DNA from: Casuarina equisetifolia
Lineage: Eukaryota; Streptophyta; Magnoliopsida; Fagales; Casuarinaceae
Length of the DNA: 64,000 nucleotides
NCBI GenBank assembly: GCA_028551475.1
Contig: CM052357.1
Coordinates: 6,309,931 to 6,373,930 of the forward strand
Direction of reading: 5' to 3'
Shown: in pieces, positions 28,301-40,053 of the stretch
Layout: each line of letters starts with the position of its first letter
How positions within the stretch are numbered: position 1 is the first letter of the stretch
The notes under the pieces: generated by a model
What the model saw: the letters and a program-made list of their open reading frames with translations, nothing else
Told to the model about the DNA's origin: nothing
The model's database searches: none
Position numbers and translations under genes: made by a program

Positions 28301-29675
28301 CTGTATTTTGAAAGCTAGCCTGCAGAAGACTTGGAGATAAACATTCTGGAAAAGTGTTTGTCTTCTACGCTTCAGGGGATTGCTGCCGAGTCTGACACGA
28401 CAAGGACCCTTCTGTTTATCTGTGGAAAGTAATTTCAGACAGGGAGTTCCGGGACTGCCCTTCCACTGTCTTGAATGCTCTCAGCTAACCGCGGCCCCTT
28501 TTGCACACATCTCCATCACAGCGCGGCACGGTCCCCACTCCCGCATGGGACAATGGGATCACTTTATATTTTAACAAAAATTCAGAATTTAATAATTTCA
28601 ACTGCTTTTGTATAATCAATGGCTATGGAGAGTGATGCAGTGCTTGGGGTTTTTTATTGGGTAGTTTGTTTCCTAAGTAACTGAAGTAACGCATTGTCAC
28701 ATGGCTTTGCTGGCCGGAGGTCGTGGATATTCCTTCAGAGCTTCTCACTAACGTGGAGACTCTTCTTAAGGAAAACAAATTGGGGGAGGGTCAACTTTGC
28801 ATATCACTGTTTTGTTTGTTTATAGATGCTCTGGGCGAAGTTCTAGAAAAGAAATGAGTGTGTTTCACGGCAATGGACCCACATGCGCGAGCAGCGGCAT
28901 TGGATTTCAGAGCGTGCATTAATAAAGCCTCACCTGTGGCTTTGCATGAATGATGGCGTTGGTGATATTTTCTTAGCATTAGTGGCGAGCTTGTACTTTT
29001 TCTTTAATGGTAATGAGTGGTTTTGGTGCCTTGTGTCGCTTGGGGGTTTGAATTTGGGAATCTTCTTGTTGGGTTTAAGGGTGGAAAAAATAGTAACTTT
29101 GGGGGTGTCTGAACAGCTGGGTGATTTGGGGGCCAGAAGACTGGAGGGGTTGACCTAATTTAGGTGTCTAGTTGAGGGATTCCTTCTGGGGCTGCGTCCT
29201 GTTGGATCAATTTCTGTCTGTTTTTGGAAGTGGGTATGTGTTAATGGAGTGGTTTTTGGTTTTTGATGGGTTTTAGACTGGGTTTTTGAAGGTGTATCAG
29301 TTGTTCACTTGAATCTACTGCCAGATTTGAGGCGGCTGGAAAAGTTCAGTGGGATTCTGCAAAGTCAGGTGCTGTTTTCGGCAGGTATAAAAGGAAAGAA
29401 ACCACATTGTGGTTCTTCTCGGGTATGCGAGCGACTTGGCCTGGGAATTTCGGGTTTGGTTGTTCCCGGTTTTCCGTCTGGTTTTTGTTTCTTGGTGTTT
29501 CTTAAGGGCGAAAATCATCTCGGCTTCTGTTTCTGCTGGTAAGATCGCTCTGGAGCTGTGTTTATTTCCTGCGAAAGCAGTTTCAGTTTGACAGAGAGGC
29601 CAAGGAGTTTGTCTTTCGGGTTTCGCATTAGCTCAGCCCTTCTCTTGCAGTTCAAAGTGCTCTTATAGGGAGAGA
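28301..29675 (+). promoter_or_regulatory. Upstream region and probable 5' leader of the NPH3-like gene
   Basis: Sequence leading to the NPH3-like ATG at 29676. A TATAAAAG at 29386-29393 is a candidate TATA box about 290 bases before the ATG. Composition from about 28850 is G/T-richer than the intergenic DNA to the left, consistent with transcribed leader, so transcription could also start further upstream. The true start is not decided by sequence alone. Confidence 0.35.
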
Positions 29676-31145
29676 ATGGCTTGCATGAAACTGGGATCCA
29701 AAAGTGATGCATTCCAGCGGCAAGGGCAGGCCTGGTATGAAATTGGTTCTCTTTCATATTCTCTGTTCTGCAGTGCATACCTCAAATCTATTGACTTCTG
29801 CAGATGGACAATATTGAAGGACAACAATTCTGCTTTCTTATCACAGACAATTATTCCTAGTTAAGAGTTGTTAGAGATGTTTCACGCGAAAGATCTGTGT
29901 GTGTATAGTTCCTAAGCTATACCTAGCGATCTGAAAGGACAATTACTTTTTCCTTTTTCTTTTTCCCTTGAAATAGGAAGTCTCCTCGTCCTTATCGGGC
30001 CATCATTCACAATCTTGTGTCTGTGAGTTCTATTTTTAGCTCTCACTTTCGTACGTTTACAGAAGCTTCTGTGTAGGTTTGGAGTTGAAATTAAGTTCGT
30101 TAAATAGTTGCTTGGGAAGACTTACCTGTATTGCTGATACCGTGTGGCCTAAATAGAACTTTGATGAAGTGGCAATTGGTGAATGGTTTTCAATGTTCCC
30201 CTGGTTTTGTAGGGATAGTAGTTGACGATTGGTTTAGCTGATTTAGGTGGACGGTCCTTCATTGCTTCCTAAAGCTGATGGACGTTTCTAACTGCTTTGT
30301 GACTGATGTTCCTATGGTTGTTTGATTTGACTTTCATGTTCCAGGCCCACGATCATGATATTTTTCATTTTAAAGTTTGACATTCAAGCCCTGAACCTTT
30401 TTTTTTCTTTGTCAAAATTGCTGCATCAAGTGAAGTATGTTTATTTTAATCTTTTTAGTTTTATGAACAAATGGCAGCTAATGCAGTCTTGTAGTCGTTT
30501 TTTTTTACTTAAATATAGCTAATGTGTGATCATGGAAAGAGAGAAGTTTAAATGGATGGCAAAAGTGGTTGGCTTTAACATCAAACCAGATGCTGAAGTT
30601 TGGCTTGACATTTGACCTTCCACTACTATTTTTTAGAACTTGTTTCTTTAGGGCTTTTAATTCTTGGGAAGTGTTTACTCTGATTTTTGGTATATTTAAA
30701 AGATGTGTTTTCTAAGAAACGGGGGATGTCCAAGTAAATTTGGTGTCTGATAAGCATAGAATATGGATATGGCTCTCTCGCAGAAACATTCATAGGCTCA
30801 CATGTCGCGAACTAAATACTGTAGTTTCTGGCAGATTGTCTTGTGGTTGGAAAAAGTAATCTGACATGGCTTCACAAATGATCATCCATAAATATGGATA
30901 GACTTGCAGTCTTTGTGCTTCATTCCTTGTGTTTATTGCATGACACGTTATGTGGTCTGCAAGATGGAATCAGATAGATCGTAGATGGATTTCTTTCCAT
31001 TTAAGGGTGTATAGTCTATTGATGGTGGAATGAATCAGAACATGTAAAAACCTTAAAACTGGCATGATAAAGGAACCTACTTCTTGCGATGGTTCTTCAA
31101 CTGAGATGATTTTTATTGCCACCACTCAAGTAGTATCATCACGAT

Positions 31146-31192
<47 letters not shown>

Positions 31193-34100
31193 ATTTGGTA
31201 AACAATGCCTTAAATTTATTATGTGTACTTTACCTATTGCATATGAGATGTTATTTTTGATTTTCCATTTCTTTATTGGTCATATACCCCAGGTCCTCAA
31301 CTTGACAACAGAAAGTGTCACACTTAAATCACGTGTATGTGTGTGTGCATGTACATGCTAGTATCAATCCTTTTTTGTTTTTTCTCCCTCTTTTTCTGAA
31401 ATTGATATAGCTGTAACATTATAGGTTCTGCACAACTGGGCTTCCTAGTGATATTGTTGTTGAGGTTGGGGAGATGTCCTTTCATCTTCACAAGGTACTC
31501 TTTCTTTACCGTGTTTATACTTTTTGAGATATGTGTTAGTCATTGTAGCTACTTGAATATGTACAATTGCTTGAAATAATTTGCTTAACCTTCAAAAATC
31601 TTGTGTTGCTTCCTTTATTATATGAACCGGGGTTATTTCATTGTGAAATGGTCCTTTGTATTAGATTTTGCCTATCATTACTACTAACATTGATAAACTT
31701 TTCTACTACCCATCCAATTCTTGATGTAAATTTAGGTCAAGATATAGTATTTCCTCATCTTCCTACTCCACTTTGAAACACCGCCTCTTGATTTCTGTAA
31801 GTTGCATGTCTTTGTAGATTGTCATAAATTTCTTCTCTTGTTTTCTTGCTCCAGCCGGTTGTTGATTTGTACTCAAAAGTGAGACAGCCTCGGTATGTAG
31901 ACCTGCATGCCAAACTAATCCAGATCAGCATATGATCATTATAAAGATCTTCTGATGGAATTGCATTTTATTAATTATTTTTTCCCTTCTTTTTTATTGT
32001 CCTGGTCAGATTACCTTGTCCTGTAAATTATCTATCAATTGATTACAAGGTGTAGTTCTCACTTTGGTAGGTGAAGGTGGGATAGGCATTGCTACCAATA
32101 AGTTCTTATGCTTGTTTTTAATTAATAATGCAGTTCCCTTTGCTCTCACGAAGTGGATTTATGGAAAGATTGATTGCAGAAGCATCTGAAGAAGGAGAAG
32201 AAGGATGTGTCATAAACCTTCCTGACATTCCTGGTGGGGCTAAAACCTTTGAACTTGTGGCCAAGTTCTGCTACGGTGTGAAGCTTGAACTGACAGCCTC
32301 AAATGTTGTGTACCTACGCTGTGCTGCCGAGCATCTTGAAATGAAAGAGGAGTATGGTGAAGGGAATTTGATTACTCTGACTGAGACCTTTCTGAATCAA
32401 GTAGTTCTTCGGAGTTGGAAAGACTCAATAAAGGCCCTGCAAACCTGTGATGATTTTCTCTCTTATGCTGAAGAACTTAACATTACAAAAAGGTGCATTG
32501 AATCACTGGCTAGTAAGGCATGTACTGATCCAAATCTTTTTGGGTGGCCTGTTATGGAGTACAGTGGACCCATGCAGAGCCCTGGGGGGAGCGTCCTGTG
32601 GAATGGGATAAGCACAGGGGCTAGACCAAGGAATGCAAGGTCAGATTGGTGGTACGAAGATGTATGTACTTTAAGTTTGCCTCTCTATAAGAGGTTGATT
32701 TCAGTCATGGAAAGTCGGGGCATCAAACAGGATATCATTGCCGGGTCCCTCACTTGCTATGCAAAAAAGTATCTCCCTGGGTTGAATCGGCGTCAGGGAG
32801 TCAGTGAGTCCAGTAACCGTCTGGCACCAGCAGCTATGGGGACTCCACCATCAGAAGAAGACCAGAAGCTCTTCTTGGAAGAGATTGATAGGCTGCTTCC
32901 ATTGCAAAAGGGTCTAGTGCCAACCAAGGTCTTGTTTGGTCTACTTCGAACGGCCATGATTCTTCGAGCAAGCCCATCTTGCACATCAAACTTGGAGAAA
33001 AGGATTGGGATGCAGCTTGATCAGGCTACAGTGGAAGATCTGTTGATGCCCAATTTCTCTTATTCTATGGAGACATTATACAATGTTGACTGTGTGCAAC
33101 GGATTCTGGAGCACTTTCTTGAGATGGATCGGGATTCAGGTGGAGCCTCTCCTTGTGCAATTGATGATGGCCAATTGATTGGCTCACCTTCATTGACACC
33201 GGTCACAATGGTAGCCAAGCTTATTGATGGCTACCTTGCAGAGGTTGCCCCAGATGTTAATTTGAAGCTTCCCAAATTTCAGGCTCTTGCTGCTGCAGTT
33301 CCTGACTATGCAAGGCCATTGGATGATGGTCTTTATCGTGCAGTAGACATTTATTTGAAGGTACTGATTATTTCATTGTCACATGGAAAGCCTAAGCCTG
33401 AATGGCTCATAATTCATCTTGACTCCAAACATAGTTGAACAAGGAAATTTTGTTAATAAACATAGTGGCCCGACTTAACATCCATTGATCTCAATCCCAA
33501 TCCAATTTCAGCTGTTGACTGAACCCAAAAAGAACCGACTCAAGTTTAGTCGGCTCAGGTTATAATTTTGCATATCTGGTTCCTCGTTTTTAATTTTTTA
33601 ATTTTTGAAAGATCTAAGCTCGGTTTCCCTTTGTTTGGTTTCAGTCTGGGTATTTAAGCCAGATGGAGTAGCTTCTACCGAGTTACTGGTTTTCAATCCC
33701 TGTGTTCTCTTTATTTAGATTTGTGGACTCTTATTGACAGACCAGTGAGCTTCAATAATGTTAATGGTGGGCGCGGGATTTGCCAGAATCTTATATCATA
33801 TTAGAGGTCCTTAAAAAATGAAAAGAAGTTAGGCAGACAAATAAATAGAGTAATACTAGGGAAAGGAAGACCAACATACTTAGATTGGAAATATTCGCTT
33901 TAAGTTTGGCTTATTTGGTTTCCTTTTGGTTGTCCAAATTGCAGTCACACCCATGGTTGTCAGAGTCGGAAAGAGAACAAATCTGCAGGCTGATGGACTG
34001 CCAAAAGCTCTCCTTGGAAGCTTGCACCCATGCTGCGCAGAATGAGAGGCTTCCTCTGAGAATAGTTGTTCAAGTGCTCTTCTTTGAGCAGCTTCAGCTC

Positions 34101-34496
34101 AGGACGTCCATTGCAGGCTGCTTTCTGGTTTCTGATAATCTTGACGGTTCAAGACAGCTGAGAAGTGGACTTGGTGGATCCAATGAAGGAGGAGGCTGGG
34201 CCACAGCCGTGAGGGAGAATCAAGTTTTGAAGGTAGGAATGGATAACATGAGAATGAGAGTATCTGAGCTCGAGAAGGAATGTTCAAACATGAGGCAGGA
34301 GATTGAGAAGTTGGGTCGTGTGAAGGGTTCCAGCACCTGGGGAAACGTTTCAAAGAAATTTGGCTTCAAGTTAAAGTCTCAGATGTGCAGTGCTCAAGCT
34401 GAATCTGTTAGCAATCAGAATAATGGCAATGGAAAGGTGGAGAAGTTGAAGGACAGGCGCGGAAAGCAAAGGAAAAACTCCTCTCATGATGAATAG
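29676..34496 (+). CDS. NPH3/RPT2-family BTB/POZ domain protein (At1g30440-like)
   Basis: Four exons, 29676-29734, 31425-31494, 32134-33360 and 33945-34496, join to 635 aa with GT-AG introns. Residues 1-20 ([20 protein letters not shown]) and the whole protein closely match what I recall of Arabidopsis At1g30440. A BTB/POZ domain covers roughly residues 28-110, with [20 protein letters not shown] spanning the exon 2/3 junction. The NPH3 domain begins at SDWWYED (about 212) and ends near residue 505. A predicted coiled coil, [20 protein letters not shown], lies around 546-575, and the tail is basic and serine-rich ([10 protein letters not shown]). NPH3-like proteins are plant-specific, often plasma-membrane associated. 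The best studied act in phototropin signalling or auxin transport, and some serve as CUL3 substrate adaptors. The role of this member is not established here. Confidence 0.95.
31150..31189. repeat. (TA)n microsatellite, about 20 units
   Basis: Uninterrupted alternating TA of about 40 bases in intron 1 of the NPH3-like gene. Confidence 0.95.
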
Positions 34497-36091
34497 ACCC
34501 TTTCTCAATTGTTTGTTATTTTTTTGTTTCTTCATATCCTTCATAAGTTCTTAGCATTTGTAGCTCCACCCGTTTATTCCTATGTTGGAAACAAAGATTT
34601 CATCATCCCCATCTGCTTGTTTCCTTCTAGTTTTTCCATAATCGGAATTGTATCAAAGTCTCCCCCCCTTCTCTATGTGTACTTGTCAAATAGGATTTGT
34701 TTGAACAAGTAGAAGTAATTGCCATTTTTTCAAGGTCGCTAAATATTTCCTGCTGTTTAGGATGTGATCCAAATGAGTGTAGATGATTTATTTAAATTTG
34801 AACAGAACTGTGAGGTATTTTATTCTAATAAGATGATGTTCAAATACAGTTCATGATGTTTTAATATAGTTAATTTGATTATGAGAGTAATAATTAAAAT
34901 ATATACACTAGAGGAATTCTCAATTTATAATTTTTCGTTTTGGAATAAAGTATATTATTTAGTATATGTTGTTTGCTACCAAATGTATCAAAAGTGAAGT
35001 AGCTACGGCATTGGTTCACAGTAGGATTTTGGGTTGAGGTCAAAACAACTTCAGATTTAAAATTTTTGAAAGATGCAAATAAAGTGCAACAAACCAAAAA
35101 ATATCGTCCTGCATAAAGGAGTTTCTATACAGGATATTATCTGGTTTCAGAGTGCCTCTGTTTGCAAAACGAAACTTAAAAAGAGTAGTCCCCAAGCATC
35201 TGGTTGATCCGGGAATTGAGAAGGACCTCAGACTAAAAGCTGCACACAGTTGAAATTATCTTTTGAAGTGCAAAATTGTTAGAAAAGAATCAACTACACA
35301 TGGGCTTATATTTTAGTTGTCTTATATCTTAGTTAGTCACAGTAGCATTTTTTCTGACTATAAAGTCTGAATTTTTTACTCTTTTGGAATATAAATATTG
35401 AGATTTAAGATTCTCCTTTCTCCCCATCTGCGTTTGACACCCTCAGGAAAAATAGAATACTTTAGTTGGATAAGGTCTAGGCGGAGAAATGGTTTGACTA
35501 AAGCAGAAAATTGGCTGTACATAGCCATCATCAATTGGTCAATCAAATATGTAAACTTTAACCTTGAATTGTTCTAGACAAAATATTATTTTTCAAAACA
35601 AAATTACTTATAGAAAAAGGGGATATGCTTTTTTCTTGGCATATTGTAAAACTTCTTGCCCTATTGTTTCCTTCTTCAACATCTTTATCCAAACAGTGGC
35701 TGTAAGAGAGATCATGATTCTATAGATGAGTCACAAGGTCAGAAATCTGAAAGGATTACTTAGGACCAATGAAAATCAGGACTGGTGGTGACTGTATGAA
35801 TATTTATAGGCAATAACATAGATATCTAGAAAATTGATTAAGAAACTAGAGCAAGGACCATTTTAACCTGCAACTGCTCAGAAGAATGGTGCCGTATACC
35901 TCAATTTGAGAACCTTTAACGGCAAAGAGATGCATGTACACAGCAGATATGTGATGCCTACGGTAAGAGATCGAATCATCAAGAACCATCAATGCTATTT
36001 AACATCAATATCAAGTGAACATCTCAAAACACTTGAATTTAAAATGTAGTATGGTCATTCATTTAGTCTAAAAGTGGTTCTTGTTCAAGCT
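34497..36091. other. Convergent intergenic region (3' UTRs)
   Basis: Lies between the stop codons of the plus-strand NPH3-like gene and the minus-strand TDM1-like gene, so it should hold both 3' UTRs. It is AT-rich, with no coding region supported. Confidence 0.5.
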
Positions 36092-39000
36092 TCATGGACT
36101 TTCTGAATGAAGAGTTATGCCTTGGAAAACCTGTAATCTGTTTCTTGTCCGTATCTTTTTGATCCCCCTTGACATAGAATCCCTTCCATTTGCCTTCACT
36201 GTGTTGCAGCCATCAAAATCCAATGCCTTCTTTGCAAGTGGTGACGAGGAGAAGTAATTTGTTGATTCTGGCTTCTGCAACTGATTGAAGCACAAGGAAC
36301 GCTGCACTCCTAGATTCTTTGATGAATCGCAAGCTCCTGGTGTCCGATATTCATCTTTAAGATGAAGTGATCCCAACTTCCAGCCTAAGTTTGAAATCTG
36401 GCGTTGTGGTTTAGGACCTTTAGAGATTATGTTGCCATTCAGATTTTCATCATTGAATTCTTCTTCGCCACTCCAGCCTTCATAAAATTCCGCTAAAGAG
36501 CTTTCACTTACTAGTTCTTGTTCTTCTTCCTCAGCCATATCTGCCCAACTTTTCTTACGATAATCACATGTTGACTGTGAGTTCTGTATGGCGGGTTGGA
36601 GGAGACCATCTGATACACCAGGGCTGTTCTTTCTAAAACATTCTTCCGATGTAGTCTCTAATTTCTCACTATCTAAAGTATTAAACCCAGAACTCTGATC
36701 CTGTTGTTGATTGGCGGAAGATTCAAATGTTTCTGCGTTATCAACAACCAGTGGAGGCACTACAGATGCAGATTTCTGCTTATCACCGCTCTTAAAAGAA
36801 TCCTCTTTCCAGTTTTGCTTATCAGTATTCTCTGCTTGATCTTTCATTGGGGCATAACTATCAATACTGCAAGATGTCTTCCAGTATCCATTACCTGGTG
36901 AAGATGGAAGGAGAAAGTCTCCATTAACATCTTGAGCAGCCTGATGTTGCTTGTTTTCGGTGGTTTCAGGTGGCTCAAAAGAAAGCTTGCGACTTGAACG
37001 GCAAACAACGCCATCTCCCAAAAATTTCCTTCTGTGATGATCACCATTAGGACCCCATGAAGATCTTGGTTGGGTAAGTAAAACATTCTCGTCCCTTCCA
37101 GAAGTAGAAGGAGAAGAATATGTGTGTTTCCAGGCAGCAAAAGGGGACATCCTTTCGCCTGAATTTTCATCGCGAGTATCTTTCTTCCGTCTATCAACAG
37201 ATGTTGTCTGATGAGGGGACTGGAAATTACTTCTTGGTCTAAATGGCATGAATCTTGGGCTTCTATTGCCACGCCAAAAGAAATTGTCCTTTCTATGGTG
37301 TTGATTAAATTGAACTGCTTTGTCTTCATGACCATCAGTCCACCTTCTGGAGAATGGGAATGCAGAACCGTTATGCTGCTGGCCTCCATCAATGCAGCCA
37401 CTGACTACTTCTGAGTTTCTGTTGATGGGTAATGTGGAAGACTTTCGTATTTCATTCTGGTTGCCTTCTTTCTCTACAATTGGGTTTGGCGAGGAACGTG
37501 ACTCTAGTTCATTTAACATCTGAACAGCACGTTCAAAGGAATTGGCATAAGACTCATGCATCTGTCTATTTCCAGACGAAGTTCGTACAGCCTGAATTAG
37601 AGTTCTTGCTTCGGCAATCCTATTCATGTGCATCAAGCAGATGGCCAAATTGCATTGCTTATTCTTATCTGGCCCTAAAGACAGAGCTTTCCTGACATAT
37701 TCCATCAAACAAAAGAAATGCCATTTTCTTCAACAACCGTAATGAAAAAACGCAGGTGTATGATTGAGAGCATAAAATAACTTACCTGTAATTTTCTTCA
37801 GCAGCCTTATAGTTGTTTTGTTGCATGTAAGCCCAGGCCAAGTTCCCTAGAATCCTACGGTGATAAAGTATCAAAGTCATTTAAGTATATTAGAAATTTA
37901 AAAGATAAGGATGAAGGAAGAAAAAAGAGTAGAAACAACATCTACCTAGATATTTCCTGTTCAACAGTGATCTGAACTTTTCTCCCCTGAGATCTGGCTG
38001 TCTTTGTCTTTCTTCCACCCAAGGCTACACCATTTTCAATTTGGTTCAATTTTTGTTGTAGCATTTCAATCTCTTCTTCAATTCTTCCAGATTTCTGTAA
38101 AATATAAAAAAAATGCATACACAATCATATATATGTATTACAGTCCTGCTTATGTTCGAAACCACCAATACAAAGTCACAACAACCAAGATTTGTATTTT
38201 CATAGAAGAACTACAACTAACTAATCCTTCTAGGGTGGAAAAAAGAGATTAAGACACAGGATTGACTATAAATTAAACTGAGTACACCAGAAAATGACAG
38301 AGTTGGCAAGTGAAATATAAGCTATTAGAGATTTGGGAATGGGTCTTTTACCTTGTAGAGTTCAATTAAGACATTGTCAAGAGATTCCTGAGAATCATGA
38401 GGGCAGAGATGACGGAGAGATTTGATAGCCTCGATTGCCTCATCCGATCGATCCAATTGTTTCATCACGATTGACATGTCTTTCAAGGCACTATCAACCC
38501 GGTCCCCGGCATTAATGGCGGCCCAGAACAGGGAAACAGCCCTGCTTGGATCCTTGTCTATCAACTGCAGTTCAAGAAAAGAATATTTAATAACCTATAC
38601 AACGAAAACAGAGTAGGAAATGAGGCAAACGTCCAGAAGGTCAGTCTTTAAGCATGAAACTAGCATACGTCAGGTAGTGGCCCTTCTGAAACTTTTCTAT
38701 ATTATTCAAAAAGAACTTGAAAAAAAACTGTTTAAATTGTTCATCTTGTTTTCTTTCTCAGTTGATATTTAAGGTAATCTTTTATTATTTTCTTTTCTTA
38801 ACAGAAGAATGGAATCAGGGTTACATAAAGAAGAATAGAGTTGAATTTCAAGAAAACAAAGAAAATGAACGTCGAGTTCTATAACAGAAAACCCAGTGAA
38901 CATGAACATGAGTATCAATCCAACCCTCTACAGGGAAAATGGAATTCCACCCCAATTGCCAGAAAACTAGAGAAATAAAGATTGAAGTTTGGCCCTGACC

Positions 39001-39188
39001 TGAACATGCTTGGCCCTGACATACGGAGAATCACCAGCAGGCACTTTATGTATAATATGGAAAAGATAATCATCATTCGCAGTGGACGATTTACTCCTCT
39101 CTGACATCGGCATCACCGGCCTTGGCCTCCGTGTTGGTGGCGGCGTCGAGAATCCCTTCGCCAGCATATTATTGTCGTACTTCCACAT
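36092..39188 (-). CDS. TDM1: TDM1/MS5/POLLENLESS3-type TPR protein
   Basis: Five exons (minus), 39188-39000, 38564-38352, 38094-37946, 37854-37786 and 37691-36092, join to 739 aa with GT-AG introns. The N-terminus has STPPPTRR at residues 14-21. A TPPP motif near residue 16 is the known CDK-phosphorylated control site of Arabidopsis TDM1, which drives exit from meiosis II and interacts with the APC/C. TPR-like repeats span roughly residues 50-270 (HKVPAGDSPYVRAKHVQ, NAGDRVDSALKDM, KTKTARSQGRK, GNLAWAYMQQNNY, CNLAICLMHMNRIAEA), all typical of this plant family. A long low-complexity region follows, ending with an acidic segment (ADMAEEEEQELVSESS) and a conserved-looking LQVFQGIT tail. The last exon is far longer than I recall for Arabidopsis members (about 430 aa in total). 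A POLLENLESS3-LIKE paralogue remains possible. Confidence 0.85.
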
Positions 39189-40027
39189 TTTCCTTTCTCT
39201 GAAACTACAATCCGTCACTTACCCCTGAAAAGCTTTCAGACCCTTTTCTTGAATTTCAAAGAAAGTGTTTCCAGTCTTGGAGAATCACTTTCACTTTCAC
39301 TTCCTCCAAATTAACTTGAGAAGAGAGGCAAATTAGGGAAGGGAGGGACCAGAATTTTTGGGTACCCGTTTCTTGAATGAGCGAAAGAGTGCCGATGAGT
39401 CTGTTTCTTCTTGTGGTAAAGAAAACCACTTAATTGTGTCGTACCAAGGTTTCTGTTTGGGGGAAGGTTATCTGGGAAAGCGTGAGAAAATCGTTCGAGA
39501 AAGAAACTCATACAGGAAAGAAAGTGAAAGTGAGAGGAACAATTTGAGAAAGACTAGCCGTTTTATGTAATTACTAGCCGTTGGATCTGCGGTTTCGTTA
39601 CACGTGTGGGTTGCACGTGCGACGTATGCATTTGCTTGGCATAAAGTTAAAACTACTTACATTTCAAAATTTGGTGACGAGCTTTAAACTTAGAATTTCC
39701 CGTTATTAAATGCAAAGCTCACATCCTCATAAAGAGGATATACTTGTACAAATCCTACCTATAACTATTTATAATATCAATATTATTCCTTTTTTTTTTT
39801 TCATTTTTATCATAATCGTTGTTATTCATTGCTGGTGCTATTACAATTATAAGAGTTAGCATCATTGTCAATACTTTTATTATATAAATTTTATTATTTT
39901 TAATGTACTAATAAGAAATTTTAATATGTGATATTTTCATTAAATCATTTATTTGTTTGATTGAACCCTAACATAAAAAGCACAAAATAATTTTATAGAA
40001 GATGAAAATCATAAAATTATCTTAGAA
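39189..40027 (-). promoter_or_regulatory. Upstream region of the TDM1-like gene with paired G-boxes
   Basis: Region before the TDM1-like ATG. CACGTG occurs at 39601-39606 and 39614-39619, starts 13 bp apart and about 415 bases from the ATG. The first sits inside ACACGTGT. G-boxes bind bZIP and bHLH factors. Beyond 39640 the DNA is AT-rich. Confidence 0.4.
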
Positions 40028-40053
40028 AAGAAGAAGAAGAAGAAGAAGAAGAA
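40028..40053. repeat. (GAA)n microsatellite
   Basis: About eight uninterrupted GAA units in intergenic DNA. Confidence 0.9.

Noticed and set aside
32128-32133. ATG at 32128 as the start of the NPH3-like protein
   Set aside because: These bases are intron end (ATGCAG). Two upstream exons supply the conserved MACMKLGSK start and the first half of the BTB domain.
36844-37401. 185-codon minus-strand frame overlapping the TDM1-like last exon
   Set aside because: Same strand but a different frame from the frame that joins the TPR exons; no family similarity.
5140-39188. A functional ubiquitin-ligase cluster (DDB1, NPH3-like, TDM1-like)
   Set aside because: The families touch CUL4, CUL3 and APC/C pathways, but the genes are far apart, on mixed strands and with no shared regulation visible; chance neighbours are the simpler reading.
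39189-39218. N-terminal extension of the TDM1-like protein from 39218
   Set aside because: That codon is GTG; the first ATG in frame is at 39188 and gives the TPPP motif at the position expected from TDM1.
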